From Porticoccaceae bacterium (GTDB taxonomy: Bacteria > Pseudomonadota > Gammaproteobacteria > Pseudomonadales > Porticoccaceae), in contig JAHRWI010000273.1 of the NCBI GenBank assembly GCA_019090225.1, positions 1-8,555 on the forward strand: a stretch of DNA of 8,555 nt, read 5' to 3'. Below are positions 1 to 6,419 of this stretch, piece after piece. The notes under the pieces are model-generated. The model worked only from the letters and a program-made list of their open reading frames with translations. It was not told where the DNA came from and did not search any database. Each line of letters begins with the position of its first letter. Within the stretch, counting starts at the first letter, position 1. The position numbers were made by a program, and so were the translations under genes.

Positions 1-102
1 TCACTCAGAACACATGCTTCTGCTAACTCCCTATTAAGGGTGTTAGCTGCGAAGTGGAATAAGAAGCTGAGTGAATTGAGCAAGAATCCTGACTTTGAAT
101 AG
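1..102 (+). CDS. yceD: Probable C-terminal end of YceD/DUF177 protein (5' partial)
   Basis: Frame 1 is open from the left edge to a TAG at 100-102 and encodes 33 residues, the C-terminal tail of a gene that starts outside the window. The tail contains ANSLLRVLAAKW, which resembles the NPFxVLAxLK ending typical of YceD (DUF177) proteins, followed by a lysine-rich end. The other two frames close at bases 35-37 and 24-26. In gammaproteobacteria yceD almost always sits directly upstream of rpmF, as here, with 67 bases between the stop and rpmF. YceD (DUF177) is linked to 23S rRNA maturation or accumulation. The identification rests mainly on position and a short weak motif, so it is tentative. 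Confidence 0.45.
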   Translation, partial: SLRTHASANSLLRVLAAKWNKKLSELSKNPDFE

Positions 103-123
103 TCAGATTTAAGATACATAACA

Positions 124-146
124 GCCGGGTAGTTATTTCACCTGGC
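124..146 (+). promoter_or_regulatory. Hairpin in the rpmF leader
   Basis: GCCGGGT (124-130) can pair with ACCTGGC (140-146) to give a 7-bp stem with one G-T wobble and a 9-base loop. It ends 11 bases before the rpmF ribosome binding site AAGGAG at 158-163. No T-run follows, so it is not an intrinsic terminator. It could tune mRNA stability or translation between yceD and rpmF, or be chance. Confidence 0.3.
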
Positions 147-169
147 CAACCTGAACGAAGGAGACAGCA

Positions 170-355
170 ATGGCTGTACAGAAGAGTCGTAAAACAAGAT
201 CTAAACGCGGTATGCGCCGCTCTCATGATGCCTTAGGTGCGGGCGCTACCTTGTCTGTGGATCAGGTCAGCGGCGAAAAGCATATTCGTCATCACGTTAC
301 TGCCGATGGTTTTTACCGTGGTAACAAGGTGATTGAGAGCGATAGCAACGATTAA
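170..355 (+). CDS. rpmF: 50S ribosomal protein L32
   Basis: This encodes 61 residues of bacterial L32, a small basic protein of the large ribosomal subunit. The signature is unmistakable: MAVQKSRKTRSKRGMRRSHD at the N-terminus and then the SGEKHIRHHVTADGFYRG block. It is the cysteine-free form, lacking the zinc-binding CxxC pairs found in many other bacteria, as in E. coli. The C-terminus carries an acidic tail (ESDSND) slightly longer than in the enteric protein. The ATG has a strong Shine-Dalgarno, AAGGAG at 158-163, six bases upstream. plsX begins six bases after the stop, so the two are probably co-transcribed, linking ribosome supply to lipid synthesis genes. Confidence 0.98.
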   Translation: MAVQKSRKTRSKRGMRRSHDALGAGATLSVDQVSGEKHIRHHVTADGFYRGNKVIESDSND

Positions 356-361
356 TTCGTT

Positions 362-1426
362 TTGGCAGGGCGACTGCAACTTGCAGTAGATGCTATGGGC
401 GGGGACGGAGGGCCAGCGGTCATCGTCCCCGCAGCAATTCGTTTTCTCAGCAATAACCCAGATGCCGAATTAGTTTTATACGGTCTGGAAGACGAGCTGC
501 TAAAACACTTCCCTAACAGAGATCCTCTCGGTATCGATCGATGCCGTGTTCAATATAGTTCCCAGGTCGTTAGTGATCAGGAATCACCCTCTGCCGCTTT
601 GCGGCATAAACAAGATTCATCAATGTGGCTGGCGCTACAGTCTGTTGCCCAGGGCAGTGCGGGCGCCTGTATCAGTGGCGGTAATACCGGTGCCTTGATG
701 GCCATGGGGCTAAAGCTCCTAGGTATTAGTGAGGGCATTGATCGCCCCGCGATTTGCACAGCGCTACCGAGGCAGGAAGGCCGATGTTATCTGCTAGATG
801 CAGGAGCCAATGTCGATTGCTCGGCTCAGCAGTTGCAACAATTCGCCTTGATGGCGACGGCCCTGGTCAGTGCCCTGGAGCAGATAGCTCAGCCGCCCTG
901 TGCTTTGCTCAATATCGGTAAAGAGAGAATTAAGGGTAATAAAGTCGTTAAAGAAGCGGCCGAATTACTGGCTGCAAACTCTATTTTGAACTACACGGGT
1001 TTTATTGAAGCGGATGACTTACTGCGCGGGGGCATCGAGATTGTCATATGTGATGGTTTTGTCGGAAACGTCACCTTGAAAGCTATCGAAGGCGCAGCTC
1101 GAATGATTCTGGAGCACCTGATGTTAGCAAAATCATCGATGCAGCCATCCCTGAAACCTGCCCTGGCGAAATCGCCGGAAGCAGACTTGAGCGTTCCATC
1201 TGGTTTGGAGAGCGAAGGTGTTTACGCTGGGCTGAGGCAGGCTTTTGATCCGGGCCAATTTAATGGGGCGATATTACTCGGCTTAAATGCGGTGGTAATA
1301 AAAAGCCATGGCAGTGCTGATAAAGCAGGCTATTGCGGCGCTCTAGAACGAGCTGCTCAGGCCCATCAAGCGGATGTTACCGGGCAGGTAGCCCGCTATC
1401 TCAAAAATTATATGGCTCAAGCTTAG
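362..1426 (+). CDS. plsX: Phosphate acyltransferase PlsX
   Basis: PlsX converts acyl-ACP and phosphate to acyl-phosphate, the acyl donor for PlsY in phosphatidic acid synthesis. It is a peripheral membrane enzyme. The 354-residue product shows family blocks in order: VDAMGGDGGP (9-18), SGGNTGALMAMG (105-116), LLNIGKERIKGN (182-193), CDGFVGNVTLKAIEG (230-244) and FDPGQFNGAILLGL (295-308) with VVIKSHG (311-317). Length is close to the family norm of about 340-355. The start is TTG at 362. An in-frame rpmF stop lies at 353-355, and DAMGGD begins only ten residues in, so no upstream ATG is possible; CTG at 374 is the only other choice. No clear Shine-Dalgarno is seen, so translation is probably coupled to rpmF, whose reading frame it shares. 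Confidence 0.96.
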   Translation: MAGRLQLAVDAMGGDGGPAVIVPAAIRFLSNNPDAELVLYGLEDELLKHFPNRDPLGIDRCRVQYSSQVVSDQESPSAALRHKQDSSMWLALQSVAQGSAGACISGGNTGALMAMGLKLLGISEGIDRPAICTALPRQEGRCYLLDAGANVDCSAQQLQQFALMATALVSALEQIAQPPCALLNIGKERIKGNKVVKEAAELLAANSILNYTGFIEADDLLRGGIEIVICDGFVGNVTLKAIEGAARMILEHLMLAKSSMQPSLKPALAKSPEADLSVPSGLESEGVYAGLRQAFDPGQFNGAILLGLNAVVIKSHGSADKAGYCGALERAAQAHQADVTGQVARYLKNYMAQA

Positions 1427-1479
1427 CCTTGGGTCAAAAGATTTCAAACTAAACCCGTCAGACAATTATTGAGGGATAT

Positions 1480-2430
1480 ATGACAGTAAACAATAAACTC
1501 GCCTTTGTGTTTCCCGGTCAGGGCTCACAGAAGATCGGTATGCTCGCCGACTTTGCCAGTCAAAGCCCGCTTGTTTTAGAGACCTTTAACCAGGCGGCAG
1601 ACGTGCTGGGCTACGATATCTGGGATATGGTTCAAAACGGCAGTCAGGAAGACATTAATCTGACTGAGCGAACCCAGCCAATCTTATTAAGCGCGAGCGT
1701 TGCGTTATGGCGAGTCTGGGCGAGTCAGAATGATGTTCAACCGGCATTTTTAGCGGGGCACAGTCTTGGCGAATGGTCGGCTCTGGTTTGTGGTGGTGTC
1801 GTTGAGTTTACTGATGCCGTTAATTTAGTCCGTTTGCGTGGCGCGTATATGCAGCAAGCTGTGCCTGAAGGGCAGGGCGCAATGGCTGCCGTGATTGGAC
1901 TGGATGATGCGGCGATTAGCCAGTGTTGCGAGCAGGCCGAGCAGGGTGAAGAGGTCAGGCCGGTTAATTTTAATGCCCCGGGCCAGGTGGTAATTGCCGG
2001 TGCCAGCGGCGCTATAGATCGAGCTGTCGAGTTGTGCAAAGCGGCGGGGGCCAAGCGGGCCATGCCGCTGGCGGTCAGCGCGCCGTTTCATACTCAAATG
2101 ATGAAACCCGCTGCTGATCGATTGGCTCAGGATCTTGCCGGGGTCACTTTTCATGCTCCACAAATTCCGGTGGTACAAAATGTTCACGCCTCAATAGAGA
2201 CTGATCCTGAGCGTATTCGTGATTTGATGGTTGAGCAAATCTACAGTCCTGTGCGCTGGGTCGACTGCGTCAAGTTGTTGCTTAGCAAAGGCGTGGAGAC
2301 TACCGTTGAATGCGGGCCGGGTAAGGTCTTGTGCGGCTTAAATAAACGTATCGATAAAAGTTTGCAATTGTTGTCTACCGATGCGCCAGATAGTCTTAAT
2401 CAGGCAGTCCAGGCTGTTAGTGCTGCTTAG
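1480..2430 (+). CDS. fabD: Malonyl-CoA:ACP transacylase
   Basis: FabD moves the malonyl group from malonyl-CoA to acyl carrier protein, supplying the two-carbon extender for type II fatty acid synthesis in the cytoplasm. The 316-residue sequence has the oxyanion motif FPGQGSQ (11-17), the nucleophile elbow GHSLGE with Ser95, an arginine in RLRGAYMQ (Arg120) matching the malonate-binding Arg117 of E. coli, and the catalytic His204 in SAPFHT. GPGKVLCGL marks the C-terminal part. Length matches the family (about 310). A GAGG Shine-Dalgarno at 1471-1474 precedes the ATG. It lies 53 bases after plsX and 78 bases before fabG, with all genes in one direction. Confidence 0.97.
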   Translation: MTVNNKLAFVFPGQGSQKIGMLADFASQSPLVLETFNQAADVLGYDIWDMVQNGSQEDINLTERTQPILLSASVALWRVWASQNDVQPAFLAGHSLGEWSALVCGGVVEFTDAVNLVRLRGAYMQQAVPEGQGAMAAVIGLDDAAISQCCEQAEQGEEVRPVNFNAPGQVVIAGASGAIDRAVELCKAAGAKRAMPLAVSAPFHTQMMKPAADRLAQDLAGVTFHAPQIPVVQNVHASIETDPERIRDLMVEQIYSPVRWVDCVKLLLSKGVETTVECGPGKVLCGLNKRIDKSLQLLSTDAPDSLNQAVQAVSAA

Positions 2431-2470
2431 CTATAGTCTGTTAGTTCTACTAGTTATAACAGTAGGTAAA

Positions 2471-2512
2471 ATGATGATGATAAGCAGGAATCAAACGGAG
2501 AGGCAGGTATGA
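2471..2512 (+). other. Candidate leader mini-ORF ending at the fabG start
   Basis: Three tandem ATG codons (2471-2479) open a 13-codon frame, MMMISRNQTERQV, that stops at TGA 2510-2512. That stop overlaps the fabG ATG (2509) as ATGA. An AGG at 2464-2466 lies 4, 7 or 10 bases from the three ATGs and could serve as a ribosome binding site. The frame also passes through the fabG Shine-Dalgarno. Translation of the leader could therefore couple to fabG initiation. There is no homology evidence; a short ORF with this layout can arise by chance. Confidence 0.22.
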
Positions 2513-3252
2513 ATTTTGAAGGCAAAATCGCACTGGTTACGGGTGCGAGCAGGGGTATCGGAGCGGCAATTGCCGATACTTTGGGCGCTGCTGGAGCAAC
2601 TGTGATCGGCACGGCCACCTCTGAAGAGGGTGCAGCGCGGATTACTCAACGCTTCGGCGAAAAAAACGTCGTGGGTAAAGGCTTACGGCTCGACGTTGCC
2701 GATGCCGATGATATCAGCGCGACGGTGAAAACCATAACTGAAGAGTATGGTGCACCGCTTATCTTGGTCAACAATGCCGGGATCACCCGAGACAATATCC
2801 TGATGCGCATGAAAGACGATGAGTGGAACGCGGTGCTCGATACCAACCTCACCGGCATTTTCAGGTTGAGCAAAGCCTGTGTTAAAGGCATGACCAAAGC
2901 CCGTTGGGGCAGAATTATCAATATCAGTTCGGTAGTTGGCTCTATGGGCAATGCTGGGCAGACCAACTATGCGGCTACCAAAGCAGGGGTAGCTGGCTTT
3001 GGGCGTTCTCTGGCTAAGGAGATAGGCTCTCGTAATATTACCGTTAATACCGTGGCACCGGGTTTTATTGATACCGACATGACCCGGGAGTTGAGTGATA
3101 GCAATCGTGAAGCGATGTTGACCAATATACCCTTAGCGCGGTTCGGTGAGCCTGAAGAGGTAGCATCCGTAGTGACTTTTTTGGCCGGTGATGGCGGAGC
3201 TTACATAACCGGTGAAACGATTGAAGTCAACGGCGGCATGTACATGAATTAG
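2509..3252 (+). CDS. fabG: 3-oxoacyl-[ACP] reductase FabG
   Basis: FabG performs the NADPH-dependent reduction of beta-ketoacyl-ACP to (R)-beta-hydroxyacyl-ACP, the first reductive step of each fatty acid elongation cycle. The 247-residue protein is a classical short-chain dehydrogenase: cofactor loop TGASRGIG (11-18), NNAG (88-91), Asn113, and the active-site triad Ser141, Tyr154, Lys158 in the pattern S-x12-Y-x3-K. It ends with TGETIEVNGGMYMN, typical of FabG rather than other SDRs. Length (244-248 in the family) is complete. GGAG at 2497-2500 lies eight bases before the ATG. The position between fabD and acpP supports the assignment over other reductases. Confidence 0.97.
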   Translation: MNFEGKIALVTGASRGIGAAIADTLGAAGATVIGTATSEEGAARITQRFGEKNVVGKGLRLDVADADDISATVKTITEEYGAPLILVNNAGITRDNILMRMKDDEWNAVLDTNLTGIFRLSKACVKGMTKARWGRIINISSVVGSMGNAGQTNYAATKAGVAGFGRSLAKEIGSRNITVNTVAPGFIDTDMTRELSDSNREAMLTNIPLARFGEPEEVASVVTFLAGDGGAYITGETIEVNGGMYMN

Positions 3253-3272
3253 GTCGAAATAGACCTTCTTTT
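3251..3272 (+). terminator. Weak hairpin with T-run just after fabG
   Basis: AGGTC (3251-3255) pairs with GACCT (3262-3266) around a 6-base loop, and TCTTTT follows. The stem is only 5 bp and starts inside the fabG stop codon, so it could be at best a partial terminator or attenuator ahead of the acpP leader. Chance occurrence is quite possible. Confidence 0.25.
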
Positions 3273-3312
3273 ATGAGCGCATAAAAGCGGTTACGTATTA
3301 AAATTTTTCAGG

Positions 3313-3453
3313 TAAAATGCGCCACCAAGTTAGGCAGGCTAAGCCTTTTTAACTAGAAAAAGTCCAAATGGACAATGGACGGAACAACTTGACCAGAATG
3401 GCTTGAACAAAGAAATCTGAACAAAACCCCTATCAACAGGAGCAATGATTGTC
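3313..3453 (+). promoter_or_regulatory. acpP leader with possible -10 element
   Basis: The gap between fabG and acpP is about 200 bases, longer than the other gaps up to this point. TAAAAT at 3313-3318 lies in an A/T-rich stretch and fits a sigma-70 -10 box, but no good -35 is visible (TTACGT at 3291 matches poorly). acpP commonly has its own promoter in gammaproteobacteria, so a start site here is plausible. The same bases could be read as a mini-ORF (ATG 3317, stop 3350-3352, 11 codons) that crosses a small AGGC/GCCT hairpin with a T-run (3336-3350). The acpP Shine-Dalgarno AGGAG is at 3438-3442. Confidence 0.3.
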
Positions 3454-3690
3454 ATGAGTAGCATTGACGAACGCGTATTAAAAATGGTCGCCGAGCAACT
3501 GGGCGTGAAAGAAGAAGATGTAAAGCCAGATTCCTCATTTGTGGACGATCTGGGTGCTGATTCTCTCGATACCGTAGAACTGATCATGGCTCTTGAAGAA
3601 GAGTTCGATACCGAAATACCTGATGAGGACGCCGAAAAACTGGCTTCCGTTCAAGACGCAATTACCTATATCAATAACAATTTAAAGTAG
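3454..3690 (+). CDS. acpP: Acyl carrier protein
   Basis: AcpP carries growing acyl chains on a 4'-phosphopantetheine arm and is the shared substrate of FabD, FabG and PlsX in this cluster. The sequence has the invariant DLGADSLDTVEL block; the modified serine is Ser37 counting Met1 (Ser36 of the mature protein). EEEFDTEIPDEDAEK and a highly acidic composition complete the match. I place the start at ATG 3454, giving the standard 78 residues beginning MSSIDERV. An in-frame ATG at 3445 would add MIV but sits only two bases from AGGAG (3438-3442), too close. From 3454 the spacing is 11 bases, slightly long but usable. A strong terminator follows 16 bases after the stop. Confidence 0.97.
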   Translation: MSSIDERVLKMVAEQLGVKEEDVKPDSSFVDDLGADSLDTVELIMALEEEFDTEIPDEDAEKLASVQDAITYINNNLK

Positions 3691-3706
3691 TTTCCTCGAT
3701 ATCAAG

Positions 3707-3734
3707 CCGCCTGGTGCTACATGGGCGGTTTTTT
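3707..3734 (+). terminator. Intrinsic terminator of acpP
   Basis: CCGCCT (3707-3712) pairs with GGGCGG (3723-3728), six pairs including one T-G wobble, with a 10-base loop. Six T residues follow directly (3729-3734). It lies 16 bases after the acpP stop, the classical layout of a rho-independent terminator. It would separate acpP transcription from pabC and the genes after it, implying a further promoter or partial read-through. Confidence 0.8.
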
Positions 3735-3758
3735 CCATTTATTGTCCCGTTATCATTG

Positions 3759-3791
3759 TGGCCCCGGCCTACGATACGCATCGGCGGGCCA
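3759..3791. repeat. REP-like palindrome between acpP and pabC
   Basis: TGGCCC (3759-3764) pairs perfectly with GGGCCA (3786-3791). Inside, GCC (3767-3769) pairs with GGC (3783-3785) and GAT (3773-3775) with ATC (3780-3782), closing on a 4-base loop, with bulges CG and TAC on the left arm only. That gives 12 pairs over 33 bases. The GCCGATGCG and CGGCCTACG strings recall enteric REP elements, but this is a resemblance only. No T-run follows, so it is not a second intrinsic terminator. The rest of the 153-base acpP-pabC gap holds the acpP terminator and no gene I can support. Confidence 0.45.
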
Positions 3792-3843
3792 ACCTTGTGG
3801 GCTTGTCCGGTGAGTTTGCTGGTACGGGTTAAACGCCTGGTCT

Positions 3844-4701
3844 ATGTTCGTGACTGAATTATTTGTCGATGGAGAGCCTGCCGAGTCTATACCCGCAAGC
3901 GACCGAGGGTTTCTTTACGGCCATGGCCTATTTGAGACGATGCGCTTATGGCAGGGCAATCTGCCATTGTTGGATTTACATCTGGATCGGCTAGAAAGCG
4001 GAGCCAGAACCCTGTCGATAGTCTGCGACCTGAAGGCTATAAAGCACCAACTTGACTTTATATTGCCCAAATTACCGGCCGAAGGTTTACTTAAATTAGT
4101 GTTGACCGCAGGTGATGGATTACGAGGTTATCCTTATCATTCTACTAACAAGGAAGTAAAACCGCGCTGCTTGATTCAGTATTTCCCCCTGGATGGGGGG
4201 GTGAGTGAAGTAAGGTTAAAGCTTTGCGAATACCGCTTACCCGACAACCCTCGCCTGGCGGGCATCAAACACTTAAACCGCCTGGATCAGGTAATGGCTG
4301 CCGCCGAGTTGCCCCCAAACAGCGATGGCTTACTGCTTGATCAGACTGGCAATGTTATCGAAGCGCTTAGTAGCAACCTGTTTGTTTTATACCAGGGACA
4401 ATGGTTAACGCCGTCCTTGCAGAGATCGGGTGTGGCTGGAGTCATGCGGCAGTTGTTAATGGAGCAGGTGATACCGGCTGTAGGTTTGACTCCGCGATGT
4501 CAGGATATTGACCTCGGCATATTGCAGGTGGCGGAAGAGGTATTTATTTGTAATGCGGTCAGGGGGGTGAGTTCGGTGATGGAGATTACAGGTCTAAATC
4601 AAACCTTGTTTTCAGCAGTAAGGACACCTTCTAGTGCATTGACGCAGACCGCGTTAATTCAAGCTGAGTTAGGGAAGCACTACCCATGCTTCGGCGAGTA
4701 G
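3844..4701 (+). CDS. pabC: Aminodeoxychorismate lyase (class IV PLP enzyme)
   Basis: PabC cleaves 4-amino-4-deoxychorismate to p-aminobenzoate and pyruvate, a step in folate synthesis. The 285-residue product has class IV aminotransferase-fold features: SDRGFLYGHGLFETMR (19-34), LDLHLDRL (43-50), the PLP lysine Lys142 in GIKHLNRLDQV, and the cofactor-binding EALSSNLF with Glu173. KHLNRL next to the lysine is characteristic of PabC rather than branched-chain aminotransferase or D-amino acid aminotransferase. The start fits family length, but no clear Shine-Dalgarno precedes it. Its 3' end overlaps mltG by 16 bases, a pairing conserved in gammaproteobacteria. fabF, commonly upstream, is missing here. 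Confidence 0.93.
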   Translation: MFVTELFVDGEPAESIPASDRGFLYGHGLFETMRLWQGNLPLLDLHLDRLESGARTLSIVCDLKAIKHQLDFILPKLPAEGLLKLVLTAGDGLRGYPYHSTNKEVKPRCLIQYFPLDGGVSEVRLKLCEYRLPDNPRLAGIKHLNRLDQVMAAAELPPNSDGLLLDQTGNVIEALSSNLFVLYQGQWLTPSLQRSGVAGVMRQLLMEQVIPAVGLTPRCQDIDLGILQVAEEVFICNAVRGVSSVMEITGLNQTLFSAVRTPSSALTQTALIQAELGKHYPCFGE

Positions 4702-5735
4702 CGCTGACGTTTCTTGCCGCGATAGCCGTATGTGCGGTGGCGCTGTGGTGGTGGTTTCAAGAGGCGATAGCTCAGCCCTTAGCGATAGCCGCAGATGGCT
4801 ATGAGCTTACTGTCAGCCGTGGTGCGGGCCTTAATGTAATCGCCGATGATCTCGTCGATGAGAGTATTCTCGAGTCCTCGCTGGTACTAAAAATATATGC
4901 TCGCCTGTACGGGCTAAGCGATATTAAAGCTGGTGGCTATCAATTATCTTCCGGTGAGACGCTGGTGAGCTTGTTGGCGAAATTGACCAGCGGCGCAGTT
5001 CAGCAGCACAAGATTACCTTTCCAGAAGGTTGGACCTTGAAGCAATGGCGTGCTGCCCTGGCCGGGGCCAAAGGCCTTGATCAGACCCTGGGGGGCCGAA
5101 CTTACAGGGACATCGCCGACAGCTTAGCCATCAGTCGTACTAATCCAGAAGGATGGTTTGCGCCTGACACCTACGCCTACGTGTCAGGCGACAGCGATTT
5201 GTCGATACTGCGGCGGGCCTATCAGCAAATGGCAGGTCAACTGGAGTCATTGTGGGCGGAACGAGAAGCTGGGCTACCTTACGAAAACCCCTACGAAGCA
5301 TTAATAATGGCCTCGATTATAGAAAAGGAAACCGGGGTGCCAGACGAGAGACCTCAAATCGCTGGAGTTTTTGTTTTACGCTTACAAAAAGGTATGCGTT
5401 TACAAACGGACCCTACGGTTATCTATGGCCTGGGTGAGGGCTTTCAAGGTAACCTGACCCGGCAGCACTTACGCCAGGCATCTGCTTATAATACCTACCT
5501 GAATACCGGTTTGCCGCCGACCCCGATAGCTAACCCAGGTCTTGCTGCTATAAAAGCAGCCTTGCATCCGGCAGTCGGGAAAGCCTTGTTTTTTGTCGGT
5601 AAGGGCGATGGCAGTCATTATTTTTCTATTAGCCTTGATGAGCACAACCGGGCGGTTCGGAAGTATCAGATTAAGAGTCGGGCGAAGGCTTATCGATCTT
5701 CTCCCTTGAGCGATAAATCAGCGACCACTAAATAG
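4686..5735 (+). CDS. mltG: Endolytic murein transglycosylase MltG
   Basis: MltG (YceG) cuts nascent glycan strands in the periplasm at the inner membrane and is thought to end peptidoglycan polymerisation. The 349-residue protein begins with a short basic stretch and one hydrophobic segment (about 5-24), a membrane anchor with the rest outside the cytoplasm. A LysM-like region follows (about 40-105), including KAGGYQLSSGETL, and then the YceG catalytic domain: FPEGWTL (112-118), EGWFAPDTYAY (155-165), ASIIEKETG with catalytic Glu213 (equivalent to E. coli Glu218), QTDPTVIYGL and NTYLNTGLPPTPIANPGLAA. Length matches the family (about 340). The ATG lies inside the end of pabC, implying translational coupling. 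Confidence 0.96.
   Translation: MLRRVALTFLAAIAVCAVALWWWFQEAIAQPLAIAADGYELTVSRGAGLNVIADDLVDESILESSLVLKIYARLYGLSDIKAGGYQLSSGETLVSLLAKLTSGAVQQHKITFPEGWTLKQWRAALAGAKGLDQTLGGRTYRDIADSLAISRTNPEGWFAPDTYAYVSGDSDLSILRRAYQQMAGQLESLWAEREAGLPYENPYEALIMASIIEKETGVPDERPQIAGVFVLRLQKGMRLQTDPTVIYGLGEGFQGNLTRQHLRQASAYNTYLNTGLPPTPIANPGLAAIKAALHPAVGKALFFVGKGDGSHYFSISLDEHNRAVRKYQIKSRAKAYRSSPLSDKSATTK
5161..5190. repeat. Perfect inverted repeat inside mltG
   Basis: CGCCTGACAC (5161-5170) and GTGTCAGGCG (5181-5190) are exact reverse complements, separated by a 10-base loop CTACGCCTAC. It lies in the codons for the conserved APDTYAYVSG region of MltG. The RNA could form a stable 10-bp hairpin; no T-run follows. The match is certain, but any function is unknown. 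Confidence 0.6.
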
Positions 5736-5783
5736 TCGATAAAACGCGGATAAGCACATATTAGTTTGCAGCATGGGTTCAAT

Positions 5784-6419
5784 ATGAAAGGTAAGTTTAT
5801 TACGCTTGAGGGCACAGAGGGCGTTGGCAAGAGCACTAATGTTGCCTGTATTGAACAATGGCTGTCTAGCCGAGGCATCGATTTCATCAGCACCCGAGAG
5901 CCGGGTGGCACAGAGCTTGGTGAGGAAGTGCGGACTTTATTACTGAGTCATCGTACCCAGTCAGTGGACGTTATGGCTGAATTATTATTAATGTTCGCGG
6001 CACGGGCGCAACATCTGTCTGAGAAAATATTGCCAGCACTGAATAAAGGCATCTGGGTGTTATGTGATCGTTTTACCGATGCCACGTTTGCCTATCAGGG
6101 CGGTGGCAGGGGAGTTGATCTTCACCTGATCCAAACATTGGCCGACCTGGTGCACGGTGGGCTACAGCCCGATCTAACTCTGGTGTTGGATATTGAACCT
6201 GAGGTCGGTCTGAGCAGGGTTCAAAAGCGCGGTGAGCGCGATCGCTTTGAAATTCAAGAACTGGCCTTCTTTGATCGTGTTCGCCAGGGCTATCACCGGC
6301 AAATCGACAGTCAGCCTGAGCGCTTTAGTCTAATTGATGCGTCTCAAAATGAGCAGCAGGTGGCCGCCGATATCAATAGCGTGCTGGACGCGTTTTATTC
6401 TGGGTTTATCGCTCAATGA
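5784..6419 (+). CDS. tmk: Thymidylate kinase
   Basis: Tmk phosphorylates dTMP to dTDP with ATP, an essential step to dTTP. From ATG 5784 the product has 211 residues, close to the 213 of E. coli. It shows the P-loop GTEGVGKST (10-18), TREPGGT (37-43), the DRF motif (95-97) followed by AYQGGGRG, LVLDIEPEVGLSR (133-145), and the lid RGERDRFE (149-156), the arrangement of the E. coli-type enzyme. An in-frame TTG at 5766 would add six residues, but MKGKFITLEG is the family N-terminus, so I chose the ATG. There is no strong Shine-Dalgarno. The stop overlaps the holB start as ATGA, suggesting coupled translation. Confidence 0.96.
   Translation: MKGKFITLEGTEGVGKSTNVACIEQWLSSRGIDFISTREPGGTELGEEVRTLLLSHRTQSVDVMAELLLMFAARAQHLSEKILPALNKGIWVLCDRFTDATFAYQGGGRGVDLHLIQTLADLVHGGLQPDLTLVLDIEPEVGLSRVQKRGERDRFEIQELAFFDRVRQGYHRQIDSQPERFSLIDASQNEQQVAADINSVLDAFYSGFIAQ

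Noticed and set aside
1737..2187. Two long minus-strand frames opposite fabD
   Set aside because: Low-complexity products without motifs, fully inside a well-supported gene; they are shadows of its codon usage. The same applies to the other minus-strand frames in the window.
2438..2462. Inverted repeat CTGTTA / TAACAG between fabD and fabG
   Set aside because: Six A/T-rich pairs with a 13-base loop and no T-run; too weak to call a terminator or operator.
3758..3832. Small frame in the acpP-pabC gap ending EFAGTG, faintly like the FabF C-terminal FGFGGTN
   Set aside because: Only a few residues agree, the preceding residues do not match FabF, and the frame includes the palindrome. It does not support a fabF remnant.
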